Below are positions 36,412-49,579 of a stretch of 64,000 nucleotides of DNA, piece by piece. The DNA is from Engraulis encrasicolus. Its lineage: Eukaryota > Chordata > Actinopteri > Clupeiformes > Engraulidae. Position numbers and translations under genes: made by a program. The first letter of the stretch is position 1. Each line of letters begins with the position of its first letter. Below the pieces are notes generated by a model. The model worked only from the letters and a program-made list of their open reading frames with translations, was not told where the DNA came from and ran no database searches. The DNA is taken from contig NC_085866.1 of assembly GCF_034702125.1 (NCBI RefSeq), positions 12,810,064 to 12,874,063 of the forward strand, read 5' to 3'.

Positions 36412-37305
36412 ACTGCAAGCATACATGGGGTTTTTGTTTTGTTTATGAACAGTGTTGTGAGGAGGGGCAAGACACTGGCAGCCAACCACGTGAGCTAATT
36501 TTTTGACAGACAGCGGTTTCAAACAATCAGAGGTTGATTTGTACACAGCCAGGGGGAAAACAAAAAATGAGAACCCATGTATAGTTAAGTGCACCATTTA
36601 TAGGTGTAGAAAGCCATACTAATCCATCCAGCACACGTTTGAAAAAAGTTTTCCTGTTGACCTGCCAGCTGTGTACTCTGCATGTGTAGAGAGTACATGA
36701 GTACAGAGCTTTGTTTTTACCCCATGAACCAGAAGCTAACACATGGTGCACAGCCGAGCCGCACAATCACCACATCCCAGCGGCAGAGCTATAGGGGGGA
36801 CAAGCAGGGCATTTACCCCGGGTCCCAGGGCCCTGCTGTATTGGTGTTGGGGGCCTTATTGTGACCATGGCAGGCTGTATGGAGGGGCCCTATAGGTGGT
36901 TTGCCCTGGGGCCCTGTGTGCAATTGTTCCGCCACTGCCACATCCCATCCACTGAGCAACCCCATCCAGGAGGCATTCATGCTTGTGCATGAGGAACAAA
37001 AAAAAGGTCATGGCACATTTATTTGGTGTAGTGCGCTTCACATAGCCAACACAGAGACAGTTCAATGTGTTTACCAAAAATGAAGCAAAAGGACATTTGA
37101 AAGCGTGAAGTTTGGAATGAAGTTGCTAAATGTTTAAATGTTTCGTAGCAGAAATTTTAAAAAGCAAAGATAATAATACAGTGATGTGTAAAGAAAAAGT
37201 CAGGGTCAGGGAGGGATACTTTTGCTTTCTCGCTGTGAAGTTCAAATGCCAACAAAACAAAATTATCTTTTCATATGTATTAAGTTCATTATGTCTAACT
37301 GTTTA

Positions 37306-37605
37306 ACTTAAACACTTTGGAGTTTCTTTTGCCTTAAGACATGGGATGGGGGGGCATACATGCTCTCACACACCTGGACCACCATCCTAAGAGGACAACT
37401 CTAACAGCAGGAGGTGTGACCAACCTGTCATTTTTGACAGGGAGGTCACACCTCCACAACAACATCAGCTGTTTTTAAAGCACGTCACTCATCAACATCA
37501 CAGTGACCCTCTGATGAAGACGGAAGTACACCGTCGAAACATGTCAGGTACAAGATAAAAACTTTTACATGTCTTAAGGCAAAAGAAACTCCAAAGTGTT
37601 TAAGT
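37306..37605. mobile_element. Foldback MITE with perfect 38-bp arms
   Basis: 37306-37343 (ACTTAAACACTTTGGAGTTT onward) is exactly inverted at 37568-37605. A second nested inverted repeat (GGAGGTGTGACC against GGTCACACCTCC) lies at 37411-37454. The right half carries GATGAAGACGGAAG and CGTCGAAACATGTC, a core shared in diverged form with other foldback elements in the window. Confidence 0.9.
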
Positions 37606-38152
37606 AAAACTATCTTTTGTCTGCAGTGTCTGCGGCTTACTGTACAGTAGCTTTTACGGCTGGTCTGGGAGGTCGACTCAGCTGCAGCTGGCTCCCAACC
37701 TCTGCAGCCTTTTTGAAAGCTGCTCGCTATGCCATTTGTTGTACCCCTGGGGTCTTGCTTCCAGCAGGCAGAGCTGTCTACTCTGCACACAACTCTCTCT
37801 CTCTCCATCTTACTTTCGCCTTTGCCCCCTGGACAGTCATAGTCAGGGGTCGAGGAGCGGAGAGACGCTCTTTGATCATCCCCTGGAAACCCCCCCAAGA
37901 GAATAGGTAATGGCTGCCTTAATGAGAGCTCTTAACCCAATCTGATTGTATTTCTCGTAAAGGTTACACAGGGGGAGGGATGGAGGGCTGGAGAGAGTGG
38001 TGGAGTTAGAAAGAGAAGGAGAGGGAGGAGGAGGGGCGGCGGCGAGGGGTCAGGACAGGAAGGAAGCGGCCACGCGTGTCCAGCATTCCCATGTCTGCCC
38101 TCTCACAGGGACAGTTAGCAATTAGCAGAGGGTGTCATGCTGTTGGAGAGCT

Positions 38153-38154
<2 letters not shown>

Positions 38155-38199
<45 letters not shown>

Positions 38200-38279
38200 A
38201 CGCGCGTGCACACACACACATGCGTGCATGCACACGCACACACACGCACAGACACACACAGTCACGCACACATGCACAT

Positions 38280-38318
<39 letters not shown>

Positions 38319-38330
38319 GACACACACACA
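38155..38330. repeat. CA-rich microsatellite
   Basis: CA tracts interrupted by CG, TG and GA. Confidence 0.95.
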
Positions 38331-39645
38331 GCTGATGGAGGTGCTCAGAGGCAGCATTCATTGCCAGAAAACGTTCTGTTATTGTCTTCTCTCGCAGTGC
38401 AGACATACTTCACATAGCTGAGGCCCACGTCATGGCAGATCATCATGCCGATGCCTTTTAATCTTACATCTACAGTAGATACTCATCTTGTCAGTCAACA
38501 TGAAAGTGTGTGTGTCTGTGTTTGTGTGTTTGCCTTGGTGTGTGCATGTCTGTGTGTGCATGGCATGCTTCTCTGTGTTTGTCTCTGTAGTATATGGGTG
38601 TGTGCTTGTGTGCAGGCATGTGTGTGTGTCATGGGGACTAGAAGATAAACAAGCCTACAGATAAATATGGAATTCTCACATGACCTGCCATGAGGATGGT
38701 ATGGTGTTGTTGGTTGCGTTCAAAAAGTAAACCGACATAATGTGTGAAAGTGCTAGAAACTAGAAAAAATTGTTCAATAGTACAGGACTATTCACAGTGT
38801 GGTGCACTGCAGAGAGAATTTCAATGAAAACTATGGTTTCAGCATTGTCCAAATTTTATGAAGACAAAATATCCCATCTTTTTGCCTTGGAGTAATCTCA
38901 TTGTCATTGGCTTTTGGTTCTGCGTCGAAGCTTTATCCAAAACATTTTTTTTTTTTTAATCGTGGACTCTGAGGTCTGCAGTCATGAAGTATGATTGATG
39001 TGGTGTTCAGACACTTGACTCAACTGCCCCCCCCAAGGAGCATCTTCATTTATTAAGTAAGGCGTATGTGGATATACTGTCATCATCCAGAGGACGGCAC
39101 TGTTCATTCACACGCTTTGTGTTTATTCCTCCCTTCTAATGACAAAGAGTCAATCATTTTATTTTCAAACAACAATGCCTTTTCTGTTCTGTAGCTTCAT
39201 GGTGAACTGGGGAACATTTTTTGTATTGAGATGTATTGAAATGGAATTCCAGCAGTTGCTTCTTTTTCCCTGTCAACTGTGTTGTAGTGAATGACTTGGT
39301 TTAAAAATATAATCCATATCCTTTAAACAAACTTCCTTCCCACGTGCCATTTTAAGGGTTAAGAGGATTTGCGCTGAGCATTATCCGCAGTTAGATAAAT
39401 AGAGAGATGGTAAACGATACATTTGGATTTCACTGTCATGTTTCAAAACTCTGTCATCGATTTGCGCATTCTTCACTTAGAAACAAAATATTTTTTCTCC
39501 TGACAAAAAAAATGCCTTAACATTGCATGATGATGAAATCCTGGCCCGAAAAGAGAGAGACACTCCTGATCCAGATAGTTTTTTTTAACCTTGCCTCTCG
39601 AGCATGAGGAAACGTTTGCACCAAACCAAACTACTGCCTGCCGGG

Positions 39646-39811
39646 CAGGGCCGCTGACAGCTTTTGCTGGGCCCAGGACAAAGTCATCTGAAAGGGCCCC
39701 CTGTCCAGTCCAGTCCAATACATACAATGTTATGGGGACCCAATTCTGGGCCCCCTATCTCCCTAGGCCCGGGACAACACACCCCTTTGCCCCCCCCTGT
39801 CGGCGGGCCTG
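39646..39811 (+). mobile_element. hAT-type MITE family X, copy 4
   Basis: CAGGGCCGCTGACAGC to CTGTCGGCGGGCCTG; flanks CTGCCGGG and CTGACGGG (7 of 8). Confidence 0.92.
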
Positions 39812-40660
39812 CTGACGGGAGGCAAACTTGGCAAAGTGGGATGGGAAAAAGAGCGTTCCTATAGTAATTCATTGGGTAGGGCTCATTAGAGGGGTGGCAC
39901 AGGAGCAGTACGAATTGTCCTGGCCCAGCTAGCCCAGCCACTAAATCTTGTTAGCAAAGCACCTACCCTACCCCTGCAATAAGCAGCCATGATGCATTTG
40001 TGTAATTTGCTTTAATGATGCAGATTAATGGGTCTACCGTAGCGCTTAATCAGTAGGCACCCAACCGATGATTAATCTATTTAAATTGTGCACGCCTGTT
40101 ACTACTGGCTTCATGTGAAACTTTGTACACAGTGAAGCTGTCCTTACTTTTTCACATGCCTCCTCCTCAGAGAGTGTTGAACTTTGATCCTACTGTGTCT
40201 TACTCAAATAAAGATAAATATTTATGTTGTAGGATAGTTCATCACTTCACAGAGACTCCGCACAGGCTCATTGCATCTCTCTGAATGACTTCAATAAAAT
40301 GAAAATAGAATAGAAGAGAGTACTTACTCTAATGAAGATATACATGTAAATGTAATCAAAAGTAGTTTGCTTTGACAAATGTGCAATGCACATCAATGTA
40401 GAATGAAATGAACAAATGTGTAAAAGACAGAATAAGCTTTTGTTTTTTTTAGTTGTGCAAAGGGATGAGCTCAGAAGTAGTGTTGGGCATATTTCATATA
40501 TTTGACCCACCCTATAACAACCTATATTTAGCCTATATTACAATATATCGAAAGTCATGTGATATGCACAGGTCTGGAAAATGCATACCTTGTCATTTTT
40601 TTTCAGACCAAATGTCTTGTACCGTAAACTGCCTGCTGTACATGACTTTGTTTCTTTTTA

Positions 40661-40825
40661 AAAATATATATTTTTTCGTTTTTTTCTACTTTATTTGATA
40701 GGACAGTGTGAGAGGTGGACAGGAAGCGAATTGGGAGAGAGACGGGGAGGGGTCAGCAAAGGACCCGGGCCGGGAATCGAACTCGGGTCAGCCGCATGGC
40801 AGGCGTGACCCCGGCAGGGCCACAT
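40661..40825 (-). mobile_element. tRNA-derived SINE, minus strand
   Basis: GGGAATCGAACTCGGGTC at 40771 is the reversed B box. GAGGTGGACAGGAAGCGAAT and the preceding TTTGATAGGACAGTGTGAG match the copy at 4171. Confidence 0.75.
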
Positions 40826-41550
40826 GACTGTGTTTCATAGCTCTTAAGAAAGAAGGACAAATGCCTTTTCCCAGATGTACAGTATACTTTTAAAACCTTG
40901 CTTTCTCCACTAGATTTTCCACTGTTGCCTACCACCTTGACTTCAAGAGCTTGCCTGGAGAGATGCATTAATGTGATGTCACCACAGAGTCATCATTCTG
41001 ATTAGTAGGTGACCTTCAACGCTGTAAGCTGAAACGCGACTGTAGAGCCATGCTCTAACACTGGCATCACCTCCCAGGAGGCTCGTTTCACTCTCTTTTT
41101 TTTCCCCTTGTCTTTTCTCCTCTCTTTCCCCCCAATCTTTTTTCATTTCTTTTCTCGCCTTCGTTCTGTTGCCTACTACATAATTTTCTGAGCACTGAAT
41201 TTGTGTTTTAGGGCAACACAAGCTTCCATTCCTTTTTCACATTGTCCTTGAGCTGTTGGGTGCTTCTACCTTGAACCCAGTGGCACTGTGAGAGTGAAGA
41301 AGAAAAAGTAGAAGAGTGGTGGTGGGGTGGGGTGGCGTGGCGAGGGGATTGTTTTCATGCTGGAAAATCTCTAAAGTGCTGTGACTCACCTGCTGTGGTT
41401 TGCAGTTTCATGCATAATAGGCTGGTTGATGGTGGTGGATGTGTGAGATCTTGGTTGGACAAGTGCTGGTGGTGGCTATCTCTGATGGCAGGGTGGGTTT
41501 GTGAAGCCATGCCAAATTAGGGCCTGATCTTCCCCAGAGACCGTATCCAC

Positions 41551-41997
41551 TAGGGATGTAATAATATTGTATCGAACCGAGAAATCGTGATACAGTCACA
41601 ATACTGTATCGCGAAACAAGGAGGCAGTATCGTGATACGCCCTTTCAAAGTGTTGTTACCCATTAGTCCAGCCATGGGCAGCCGTGGCCTAGTGGTTGGA
41701 GAGTTGGTCTTTCAATCAAGGGGTTGCAGGTTCGAATCCCCCCTATGACCTCTCCCTACATCTCCATCCATGGCTGAAGTGCCCTTGAGCAAGGCACCTA
41801 ACCCCACATTGCTCCAGGGACTGTAACCAATACCCTGAAAAATAATAACTGTAAATCGCTTTGAATAACTGAAAGCGTCAGCTAAGTGCAATTTAATGTA
41901 ATGTAATGCAATGTAATGTAGTCCAGAAAACAACCTTAGGATTTGATGTGATAGTGTATGAACCGAATCGTGAGTTGAGTGTATCGTTACAGCCCTA
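41551..41997. mobile_element. hAT-like MITE carrying a nested SINE
   Basis: Begins TAGGGATGTAAT and ends TTACAGCCCTA; exact 8-bp target duplication GTATCCAC at 41543-41550 and 41998-42005. Subterminal ATCGTGATAC motifs lie on the left and ATCGTGAGTT on the right. Without the SINE it would be about 190 bp. Confidence 0.93.
41672..41918 (+). mobile_element. tRNA-derived SINE nested in a hAT MITE
   Basis: Head with GTGGCCTAGTGGTTGGAGAG (A box) and GCAGGTTCGAATCCC (B box), body TGAAGTGCCCTTGAGCAAGG, tail with GTAAATCGCTTTGAATAA and AATGTAATGTAATG. Target duplication TAGTCCAG at 41664-41671 and 41919-41926. It is a different family from the copies at 2295 and 40661, but the same family as 62725. 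Confidence 0.92.
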
Positions 41998-42463
41998 GTA
42001 TCCACCTGCAGCTGTGTGTGTTAGTGGTAGGACAAGTGCAGTGCTGGGAGAATACTGGTGGTGATGTAGAGGGCGAGTTTGGTTGAGCACTGCTACTGCA
42101 GTCCAGTCACTTGGTGTGTGCACAAAATAATAATTAAAAATGCATTATTTGTGCTAAAGGGTTCTTTAAATGGAAAAGAACCATGCATGCTTGAGCATTA
42201 AGCAAATGATGTGACGCTCTTGGGCAGATGAAGTGCTGGTATTTTGTTAATTTATTTAATTAATTATTTTGTAATGAACTGTAACAAGTACACATAGCGC
42301 CTCCAGCAAATGGGCATTGGGAAATCAAAGTGTGCTCACGTAACACCCTTCGAATGTAAATGCAATTAAATGTTATGTCGCCCATTTTATAAAAAAGATT
42401 CAAAGGTGACATTTTCCGCACTTAAGCAAAGCTTTATCTCTATTCTATAAGGTGTGGTTAAGT

Positions 42464-42545
42464 TTAACCCATTGATACCTAAAGCACCTGCAAAAAAACG
42501 TGTGCTGAATGCCTAAGCCCTTGTTGGGAAAGTTGCCCATAGGGG
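42464..42545. mobile_element. piggyBac-like MITE, one end only
   Basis: TTAACCCATTGATACCTAAA followed by GCACCTGC and TGAATGCCTAAGCC, as in the complete copies at 59401 and 60327. The other end is absent. Confidence 0.6.
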
Positions 42546-42672
42546 AAATTTGACCTTAGGCCTACTTATCAGAGGAATCATTGACTCAGTTAAGACTCAT
42601 ATTAGTAAAGATTGATGGAATTAATATGATGATGATAATCAAATGTCCATTAAGCAAGTGCGCCCACTTCAA

Positions 42673-42795
<123 letters not shown>

Positions 42796-42799
42796 GAGA

Positions 42800-44150
42800 T
42801 GAGATGACATACACACTCCCACACACACTCCTCCCTGGCCCATCATCCATACAGCAACCTCGTGCACTTCCCTAGTGCTCGTGTCCAGTTGTGCTTAGCG
42901 GCGCACAAAAGCAAAAAGCTGAGGAGAAACTTGAGCTGAGTCAGCCCTTCTGTAGATGCCGCGGCTTCAGCGAAGATGTTCCGTCCACACATACAGTAAT
43001 CAAGGCTGTGTTTTGGGATGCGGGGCTTGTGAACACTCGAGTGGGCAGGGGGCGATTTCCTCTACAAGATTGGTGTGGAGAAACAGCCAAGCAACCACAG
43101 TCTCATTTTATACTCACTACAGGAAACCGAAAAAGCCTTTTAAAAGACTGAGCTGCTCTTTGGACTTTGAAGGAAACTACATCTTATAATCCATCACACA
43201 AGATACTGCAAAGCAATGCAGTTTTTTTCCCCGTGAAGTCTCACAATTCACTTTTTTGAGTATATATTCCCTCATATCAAGTATACAGTATATTCCTAAT
43301 AAGTCTACGCTGGGAGGGATCTATGTCTGCAAGTTCCATGGGAAATTAGAGGTGTTGCGTGGTGTGGAAATGTTAGAGTCAGGACTCAAGATCAGGATCG
43401 GGGGTTGCGATGAGATTAGGGGAAGCTGGAGGAGAGCGCTGCTGAAGTCTCCTGCCGTCTCTGGAGATATGTACACACCGCTCACTGTCTGTCGGATCTT
43501 TCAGCGGAGCGCCGGCATCACGGGCCAGCCCAGCGCAGCGCAGCGCAAGCCTGAGCCTCCGTAGGGAGCTGGCATTTCACATGAAATTAAAAGTGACTCA
43601 TAAATATTGTGCTTGCTGAGGGAGCGTGCAATTGGACCAAATTGAAGCCACAGGAGGCGGAAAAGGAGAAGGAAAAAGGAATATGGGAAGGGTGGGGTAT
43701 TAAATAATATCCGATTTACTGACAGGTCTGATTAAAGAGGCACCTTTTCTGATACAGCAGGTTTCCCATGCTGCTCCGTATGGGCCTGGCAGACTCCTTC
43801 CCATGGTGGAGCCGGGTCTTGTTCATGATGCTGCCTCTGTTCATTTAGCACATGCCTGGATCCGAACTGACTCACAAGGAGAGCACTTTCTATATTGGCT
43901 CTCTTCTCTAGCTGTCCAAATTATGACCTTTTTTTATTGTTGATGTCAATGCCATTGTTGTTGATGCTGTTGTTTTGTTTGTGGTGGTGCTTCTGCCTGT
44001 TGAGAGACAAAAGGTGAAAAGAAGAACTCTGAAGTCATCAGAATGTGTTGGCTCTACCTGCACTTTTTACTCACATGGCTGGCTAGAATAACCGTCTGGA
44101 CAGGCTCAGGCTTCTTGTGAAATATAGACTTGTTATGGAGGACTTGTCAT
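42800..44150 (+). other. iqsec1 intron, nothing recognised
   Basis: No coding exon with convincing splice sites and no identified mobile element in this 1.3-kb stretch. Confidence 0.5.
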
Positions 44151-44161
44151 ATGGCTATCAG

Positions 44162-44336
44162 CAGGGACGCAACTACTCCTTTCTGGGGGGGTATGCAAGT
44201 ACTATTTTGGTGCCCCCCTCCCAAAAAAAACACATAATAATTATTTGCCGCCCTCCAACACCCCCTCTTTGGCGCACCCCTCTCTCTGGCGCCCCCCTGC
44301 AATGCATACGTCGCATATACTGTAGTTGCGCCCCTG
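44162..44336. mobile_element. hAT-like MITE (CAGGGACGCAACTA termini)
   Basis: Begins CAGGGACGCAACTACT and ends AGTTGCGCCCCTG; exact 8-bp target duplication GCTATCAG (44154-44161 and 44337-44344). Confidence 0.93.
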
Positions 44337-45748
44337 GCTATCAGTGTGTGTTTGACTTTTGGTTGAATAACTAAAATATAACAACATAGACCGCATATAC
44401 ATAAATTAATGTAGTTTCTGTAAAATATACATCAAGTTATATTTGGGGCCACAATATTATTGTAATAATTTACCATCTACTCAAAATATACTCCCAGGCT
44501 GAAGGCTCAGCTATAGCAACACAATAAACAGGCCTCTACCTGCTACTTAAATAATTTATGTGGTGGTTAACTGTGTTTTGTTTGTTTACCACAGGAGCAC
44601 TCCTTGCGTGTTGACGATGTTGGGTTAAACTCTTGAAGTCTGAGCTACCTGATAAGGCTATGAGAATAAGTACCTCTGCCAAAATGGGCTCAAGTTATGA
44701 ATAATTCCCTATTCGTCTAGTCTCCTTTTCTTACATTTGCGTTTTCTTTTTCTGGATGTGTCTCACAGAGATGCACAATGCATAAATTGAGTTGACAGTC
44801 TGTGGAGACCTCTGTTATCCACCTCCCAACAATGCGAGTAGGGTTGAGGTTGGCAGTTGTGCTAGACTAAGCTTACCTTACAACAGTGTAGCACTGTGTT
44901 ATGTACCTTATGGTAGTAGGCTATAGAGGAAAATTGTATAGGCCTAGTGATGCCATAGACGGTTAAAAGGCAGAACCTAGAGAATCTTTGGTGATACCCC
45001 CACACTCAATAATGCTCTTGTGATTGATTATGAGATATTGCCTTCACAATGCAATGTGTTCCTTGTGTGGTTATTATGTGGTTGCTTCACCTTCTAAAAG
45101 AACCTCACTGCCTCTTATCCACTTTCTTCAGGAAATGAGGTCATATTTCAAGTGACAATATGGTTGCGCTGAAGCCTGCATTCAGATTGATTGTTGGTTG
45201 TAATTTCAATCAGGGTAATAGGAAGGCTCTCTGGGCCGTGACCTTCCTCCAAGGGCCAATACATATAGATATTCATTTCCTTTTCGTTTATTTGGTTGTC
45301 AAGAAGGCCCATGACTCTACTGTGTGTATACGGAATACACTATATTCTGTCATTACCGAGTTTGAATTGCAGCGCTTTTGCAGCCAGGAGAGTAATGGTT
45401 GAAAATAAATCAAATATGTGCTTGCTGTGGTTATGATATTGATATGGCTCCAGCCATTTGTCTAAAAAAAAAAGAAATATTTTGTATTTTGCGCTTTCAT
45501 AAGCAAGACCCTTTTCTGACCTTGCTGCTAAAGTGCTGCTGTTTGGATCCCTGCAGTGTGATTGATTGTGACTCTAGCAGACTGGGGGATGAAATGATTG
45601 CTGGTTAGTGCATCTTTGCTCAGCGTGTGACTCTTGTTGCCTGTTGTTGTCATGCACCACACAAACACTTCAGGGCTCCCGTGAGGTGAAAGCATGTTGC
45701 TAATGGTGCTCATCTGCATGGCTTTGGTAGATCGTGCCAGCTGCTAGA

Positions 45749-45953
45749 CAGTGTTGCCAGATGTGTCTGATCAAATCCCGCCCAAAAGGTCCTCAAAAAC
45801 GCCAAAATGCGCTAAATTCCGCCCGATGTCAACAAATTGCATTGATTTCTATGGGCACAAAACTGCAGGAAAAAAAACGTCAAATGGCCAATTCTTCCCA
45901 TTTTTACCCGCAGACGGCCATCCCAAGGTTAACCGCCCAATCTGGCAGCACTG
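45749..45953. mobile_element. hAT-like MITE (CAGTGTTGCCAGAT termini), copy 1
   Basis: Begins CAGTGTTGCCAGATGTG and ends ATCTGGCAGCACTG; flanks CTGCTAGA and CTACTAGA (7 of 8). The interior is closely related to 54538-54745. Confidence 0.92.
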
Positions 45954-46169
45954 CTACTAGATTCTGCGGATGGATTTCAACACTCTTCCTGATCTCACAT
46001 GGAGTAAGCACAATGAGGAAGAGTGGCCGTTCGTATTATTGGGATTGCTGTTAAATATCGACACAGATCTGATTTATGGAGACCATATAGTTAATGGAGT
46101 AGACTCCGACACATATAGGGAACACAACTAGGGAAGGAGGTCACTTGTGCTCTAGCCTTTTTGGTCAGT

Positions 46170-46366
46170 TGAAAACAAGATGGTCCATTTCAAAGGAGAC
46201 TGGGCCAAGGATGATTGGAGCGCAGGATACGTTCTGCTGATATTTTATTGTGGTGCAAGCATGACTAACGTTTTGGCGCAGTGCGTCTTCATCCATCATA
46301 TCAGCAAACTGTGTGCTCCAGTCATCCTTGGCCCAGTCTCCTTTGAAGTGGACCATCTTGTTTTCA
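46170..46366. mobile_element. Foldback element with 52-bp arms
   Basis: 46170-46221 is inverted at 46315-46366 with two mismatches. The loop contains ACGTTTTGGCGCAGTGCG and CTTCATCCATCA. Confidence 0.92.
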
Positions 46367-46457
46367 AATGTATACAACTAGATTTGTCCCCTTCCAAAGA
46401 TCCTCAAACAAAATCTGAGGGTTTAAATAGACGCACAACTTAAAACTGGATGAAACT

Positions 46458-46602
46458 GCACAGCACAGCACAGCACAGCACAGCACAGCACAGCACAGCA
46501 CAGCACAGCACAGCACAGCACAGCACAGCACAGCACAGCACAGCACAGCACAGCACAGCACAGCACAGCACAGCACAGCACAGCACAGCACAGCACAGCA
46601 GC
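46458..46602. repeat. (CAGCA)n pentanucleotide array
   Basis: About 28 perfect tandem CAGCA units. Frames through it are open on both strands only because the unit contains no stop. Confidence 0.98.
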
Positions 46603-47379
46603 GAATTACAATCCAAGCAACACAAGTGTCTGAAGGTACATTTTTAGATCTGCTTCAAAATGGTCCGGCATACTCAGAGGGTATGATATTGAATGTCAGA
46701 TTCTTTCATAATTTATTGCCAGCAACAGAAACATTTCAAATACAACATAGCCCAAGGTAAAGCCAGTAAAAAAACATTACCAGATCTCAGGGCCTTTTAT
46801 GAAGTATTTTATGAAGTATTTGGAGTGCAGTTTGAATGAATGCAGCTTGTATTCAGCATTTAAAGGCAATATATAAACATCTATGTGGGCCAGTAAAGTG
46901 AAGGTAAAGAAAGGACCTTGTTTGAAAGACTGTTGTGAACTAGTGATCACATACAAATAGGCCTACTTTAAATGAGCCCTAATAAGTTAAATGATAAAAG
47001 ACTGGTTGGTCTAGATTGGCATAAATTCCATAATCCTTTATCTTAATCTTTTAAAGACATGCTCTCTCACAAACTCCCAGTTTTAACTTTCAGCATGAGC
47101 AGAGGAGGCTGGGGAAGGCACTGAAGAGTCTGATCCAGCCACTTTGTTCCGTGTTTGCCAGACATGAGAGACGTCTCTGAGAGATGTGGCATTTTTCATT
47201 AAACAGGGGATTTACAGCGCCGAGCTTCAGCGGATCCCCTCTCCGTGTGTGTATGGCTGTGACCTATTCCATCCCCTCTTCCTTCGTCTGAAAGGATTAA
47301 GGTGGACGCGGGGAAATCAATGCTCATCTGATTTGCAATGAGATGAACAAAACGCCAAATGTTTACCCACAGGTTGCCA

Positions 47380-47538
47380 CAGGGTCGCTGACAGCTTTGG
47401 TCGGGCCCAGGACAAAGTCATCTGAAAGGGCCCCCCCAGCCCCATTGATGCAATGTAATGAAGACCCGATTCTGGGCCCCCTCTCTCCCTGGGCCCCGGG
47501 ACAACTGTCGCCTTTGTCCCCCCCTGTCGGCACCCCAG
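47380..47538 (+). mobile_element. hAT-type MITE family X, copy 5
   Basis: CAGGGTCGCTGACAGC to CTGTCGGCACCCCAG; exact target duplication GGTTGCCA (47372-47379 and 47539-47546). Confidence 0.93.
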
Positions 47539-48369
47539 GGTTGCCATGCCACCTCTTGACCACACATCCATACAGCTCTTGGCATATTTCTCTACACCCT
47601 GTCAAACCATAGATCTGTGTGCCCTGAGCAAATATGCTCTTGCAGAGAGGAGCTTGAATTGAAATCAACCTTTCGGTCTGCATTGGAATATGGCTGTATG
47701 GGTATGGGTATGGCTTTCAATTTCACTGTTTTCCTGACTGAGGGATCTCTTCACTCGTCTGTCTGTAGGAACTCAGGTGAAACGGGGTTAAAGACATTCA
47801 TTCAACCTTGTATTTAACATCACTTGCTTACTTTTCCACTAGTTCATTCTGCTATTATATTTTCATGGATCTATTGTTCTTTCTTCGCAAAATCAGGTCA
47901 TGTTTTTCAGCAGCATGGTGCCTGATGAAACATACATGACATTTACAGTCATTGGATGAAACCAAATAATGCTTGAAACTAATTCAAAGCAAGAGGTATC
48001 CATCTTTTGAGTGTTGATGTTTCCTTTATTCAGATCCCTCATTTTTTTGTGTAAATATTTTCTCCATCACAATGAGTGAGACTAGGCTACTGCTAATTGA
48101 GGCGCGCCATCTCGTCTGCTAATTACCGTACTCCCTCATTTGCGATTTGGTGTTTCAGATAAGTTTCGAGGTGCTCCTGACCTGGCACAGTCTGTTTTCA
48201 GCGGAGGGCAACAGAAGGAGGGCAGAAGAGAAGAGAGCCCTCTCTCTCCCACCTGCTGTTACCTGAAGGTGGTGTTCTGATTTAGGATGGTGGGGGGACA
48301 CCGATATCTGTATCCTGGGGACAGCCCATATGGTGCAGCAGCAGCAGCAGCAACAACAGCAGTGGTAGC

Positions 48370-48525
48370 CAGGGCCGCAGACAGCTTTTGCTGGGCCCAG
48401 GGCAAAGTAATCTGAAAGCCCCAACCCAATACGTATACCAATGTAATGGGGACCCAATTCTGGGCCCCCTATCTCCCTGGGCCTGGGACAACATACCCCT
48501 TTGTCTCCCCCTGTCAGCGGGCCTG
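48370..48525 (+). mobile_element. hAT-type MITE family X, copy 6
   Basis: CAGGGCCGCAGACAGC to CTGTCAGCGGGCCTG; flanks GTGGTAGC and GTGGCAGC (7 of 8). Inserted in a CAG-rich trinucleotide region (48333-48360, 48526-48560). Confidence 0.92.
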
Positions 48526-49579
48526 GTGGCAGCAGCACCAGCAGCAGTAGCAGCCGTGGCGGTACATCAGTGATGGCGGCAGCAAGTGGTACATCAGTCG
48601 CAGACATCAGAGGAAACCACCACTTCCTCTCGGGCCCCAGCTGCGGCTGCTCGGCCCCTAATTGCCCAAGTTTACCCCAAACTTCTGGGCTTCAGCAGCA
48701 CAATTAATGTGCTTTTCCACTTGCATGCAGACACAGTGACTGATTGGATTTTAATAGTGTGTGTATGCCCACATGAATGTATGCTGCATACATTTATGTG
48801 TGTGCACATAAATGCGAAAACAATCTGACGTTGATTAGTGTGCATAGACGGACGGGCAATCAGATACGCCCACATGCCTGCACACACACACACACACAAC
48901 AAAGACACATGCACAGCAAAAGACACACAAACTTGTATCGACACAAAGCAATGAGGTACACAGCATCCTCCATTGGCAAGCCGCAGGAATTTGCCTTTTC
49001 TTTCTATGGAAATAAGAGGAAGTGACATTTGTAGGAGATGTGACATTACATTACATTGCATGCTCTATGGAGCCCTCGTAAAGTTAACCGACTCTCTGTG
49101 GCTTCACGGCTCATAGCTTTGGCGTTCCCGCTGGTGTGGGGGTGGGAGTGTGTGGGGGTGGGGGTGCATTTATGGGGGTGATCTGAGGCCTCTCCTAAAG
49201 CTACTGGCACTGCAGTCATCTGGGGACATGGCTGACTGACTGGAACCTGGTGGCAGCTCTGTAGCTGTTCAATGCTTGTCTCCCTAACGTAAATACATTG
49301 TTTTTGTAGTAGTAGTAGCAGTAGTAGTAGTAGTATCCCAAGAATTATTGTTCTCTGTACCTGTTGATATAGATACAATACATAGGCCTAGATAGATAGA
49401 CTTTTATTGTCCCCCTAGCCCATTGATGCCTGATGTTGTGTTGCGCAACATTGGCCCTGGCGCCTGGAGCTGCATTACGCAACATTTAGGCTCATGAGAT
49501 TTGAGACAACTAAAAAATCTCTGTTTGTTTGAGATGAGTGAACACATTCTAAGAAAGATGAGGGTCTTAGCGTTTAAAT

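Noticed and set aside
36790..36940. Another G/C-block segment (CCCCGGGTCCCAGGGCCC) resembling MITE family X
   Set aside because: Lacks the GCTGACAG termini and has no matching flanks; possibly a different degraded hAT MITE, not supported enough to list.
37617..37910. 97-residue frame ending at a good donor-like AATAG|GTAATG
   Set aside because: No similarity to IQSEC proteins, the antisense frame is equally long, and it directly follows a foldback element.
41675..41745. Possible tRNA gene with A and B boxes
   Set aside because: It continues into a SINE body, has a target duplication around the whole unit, and related sequence occurs elsewhere in the window.
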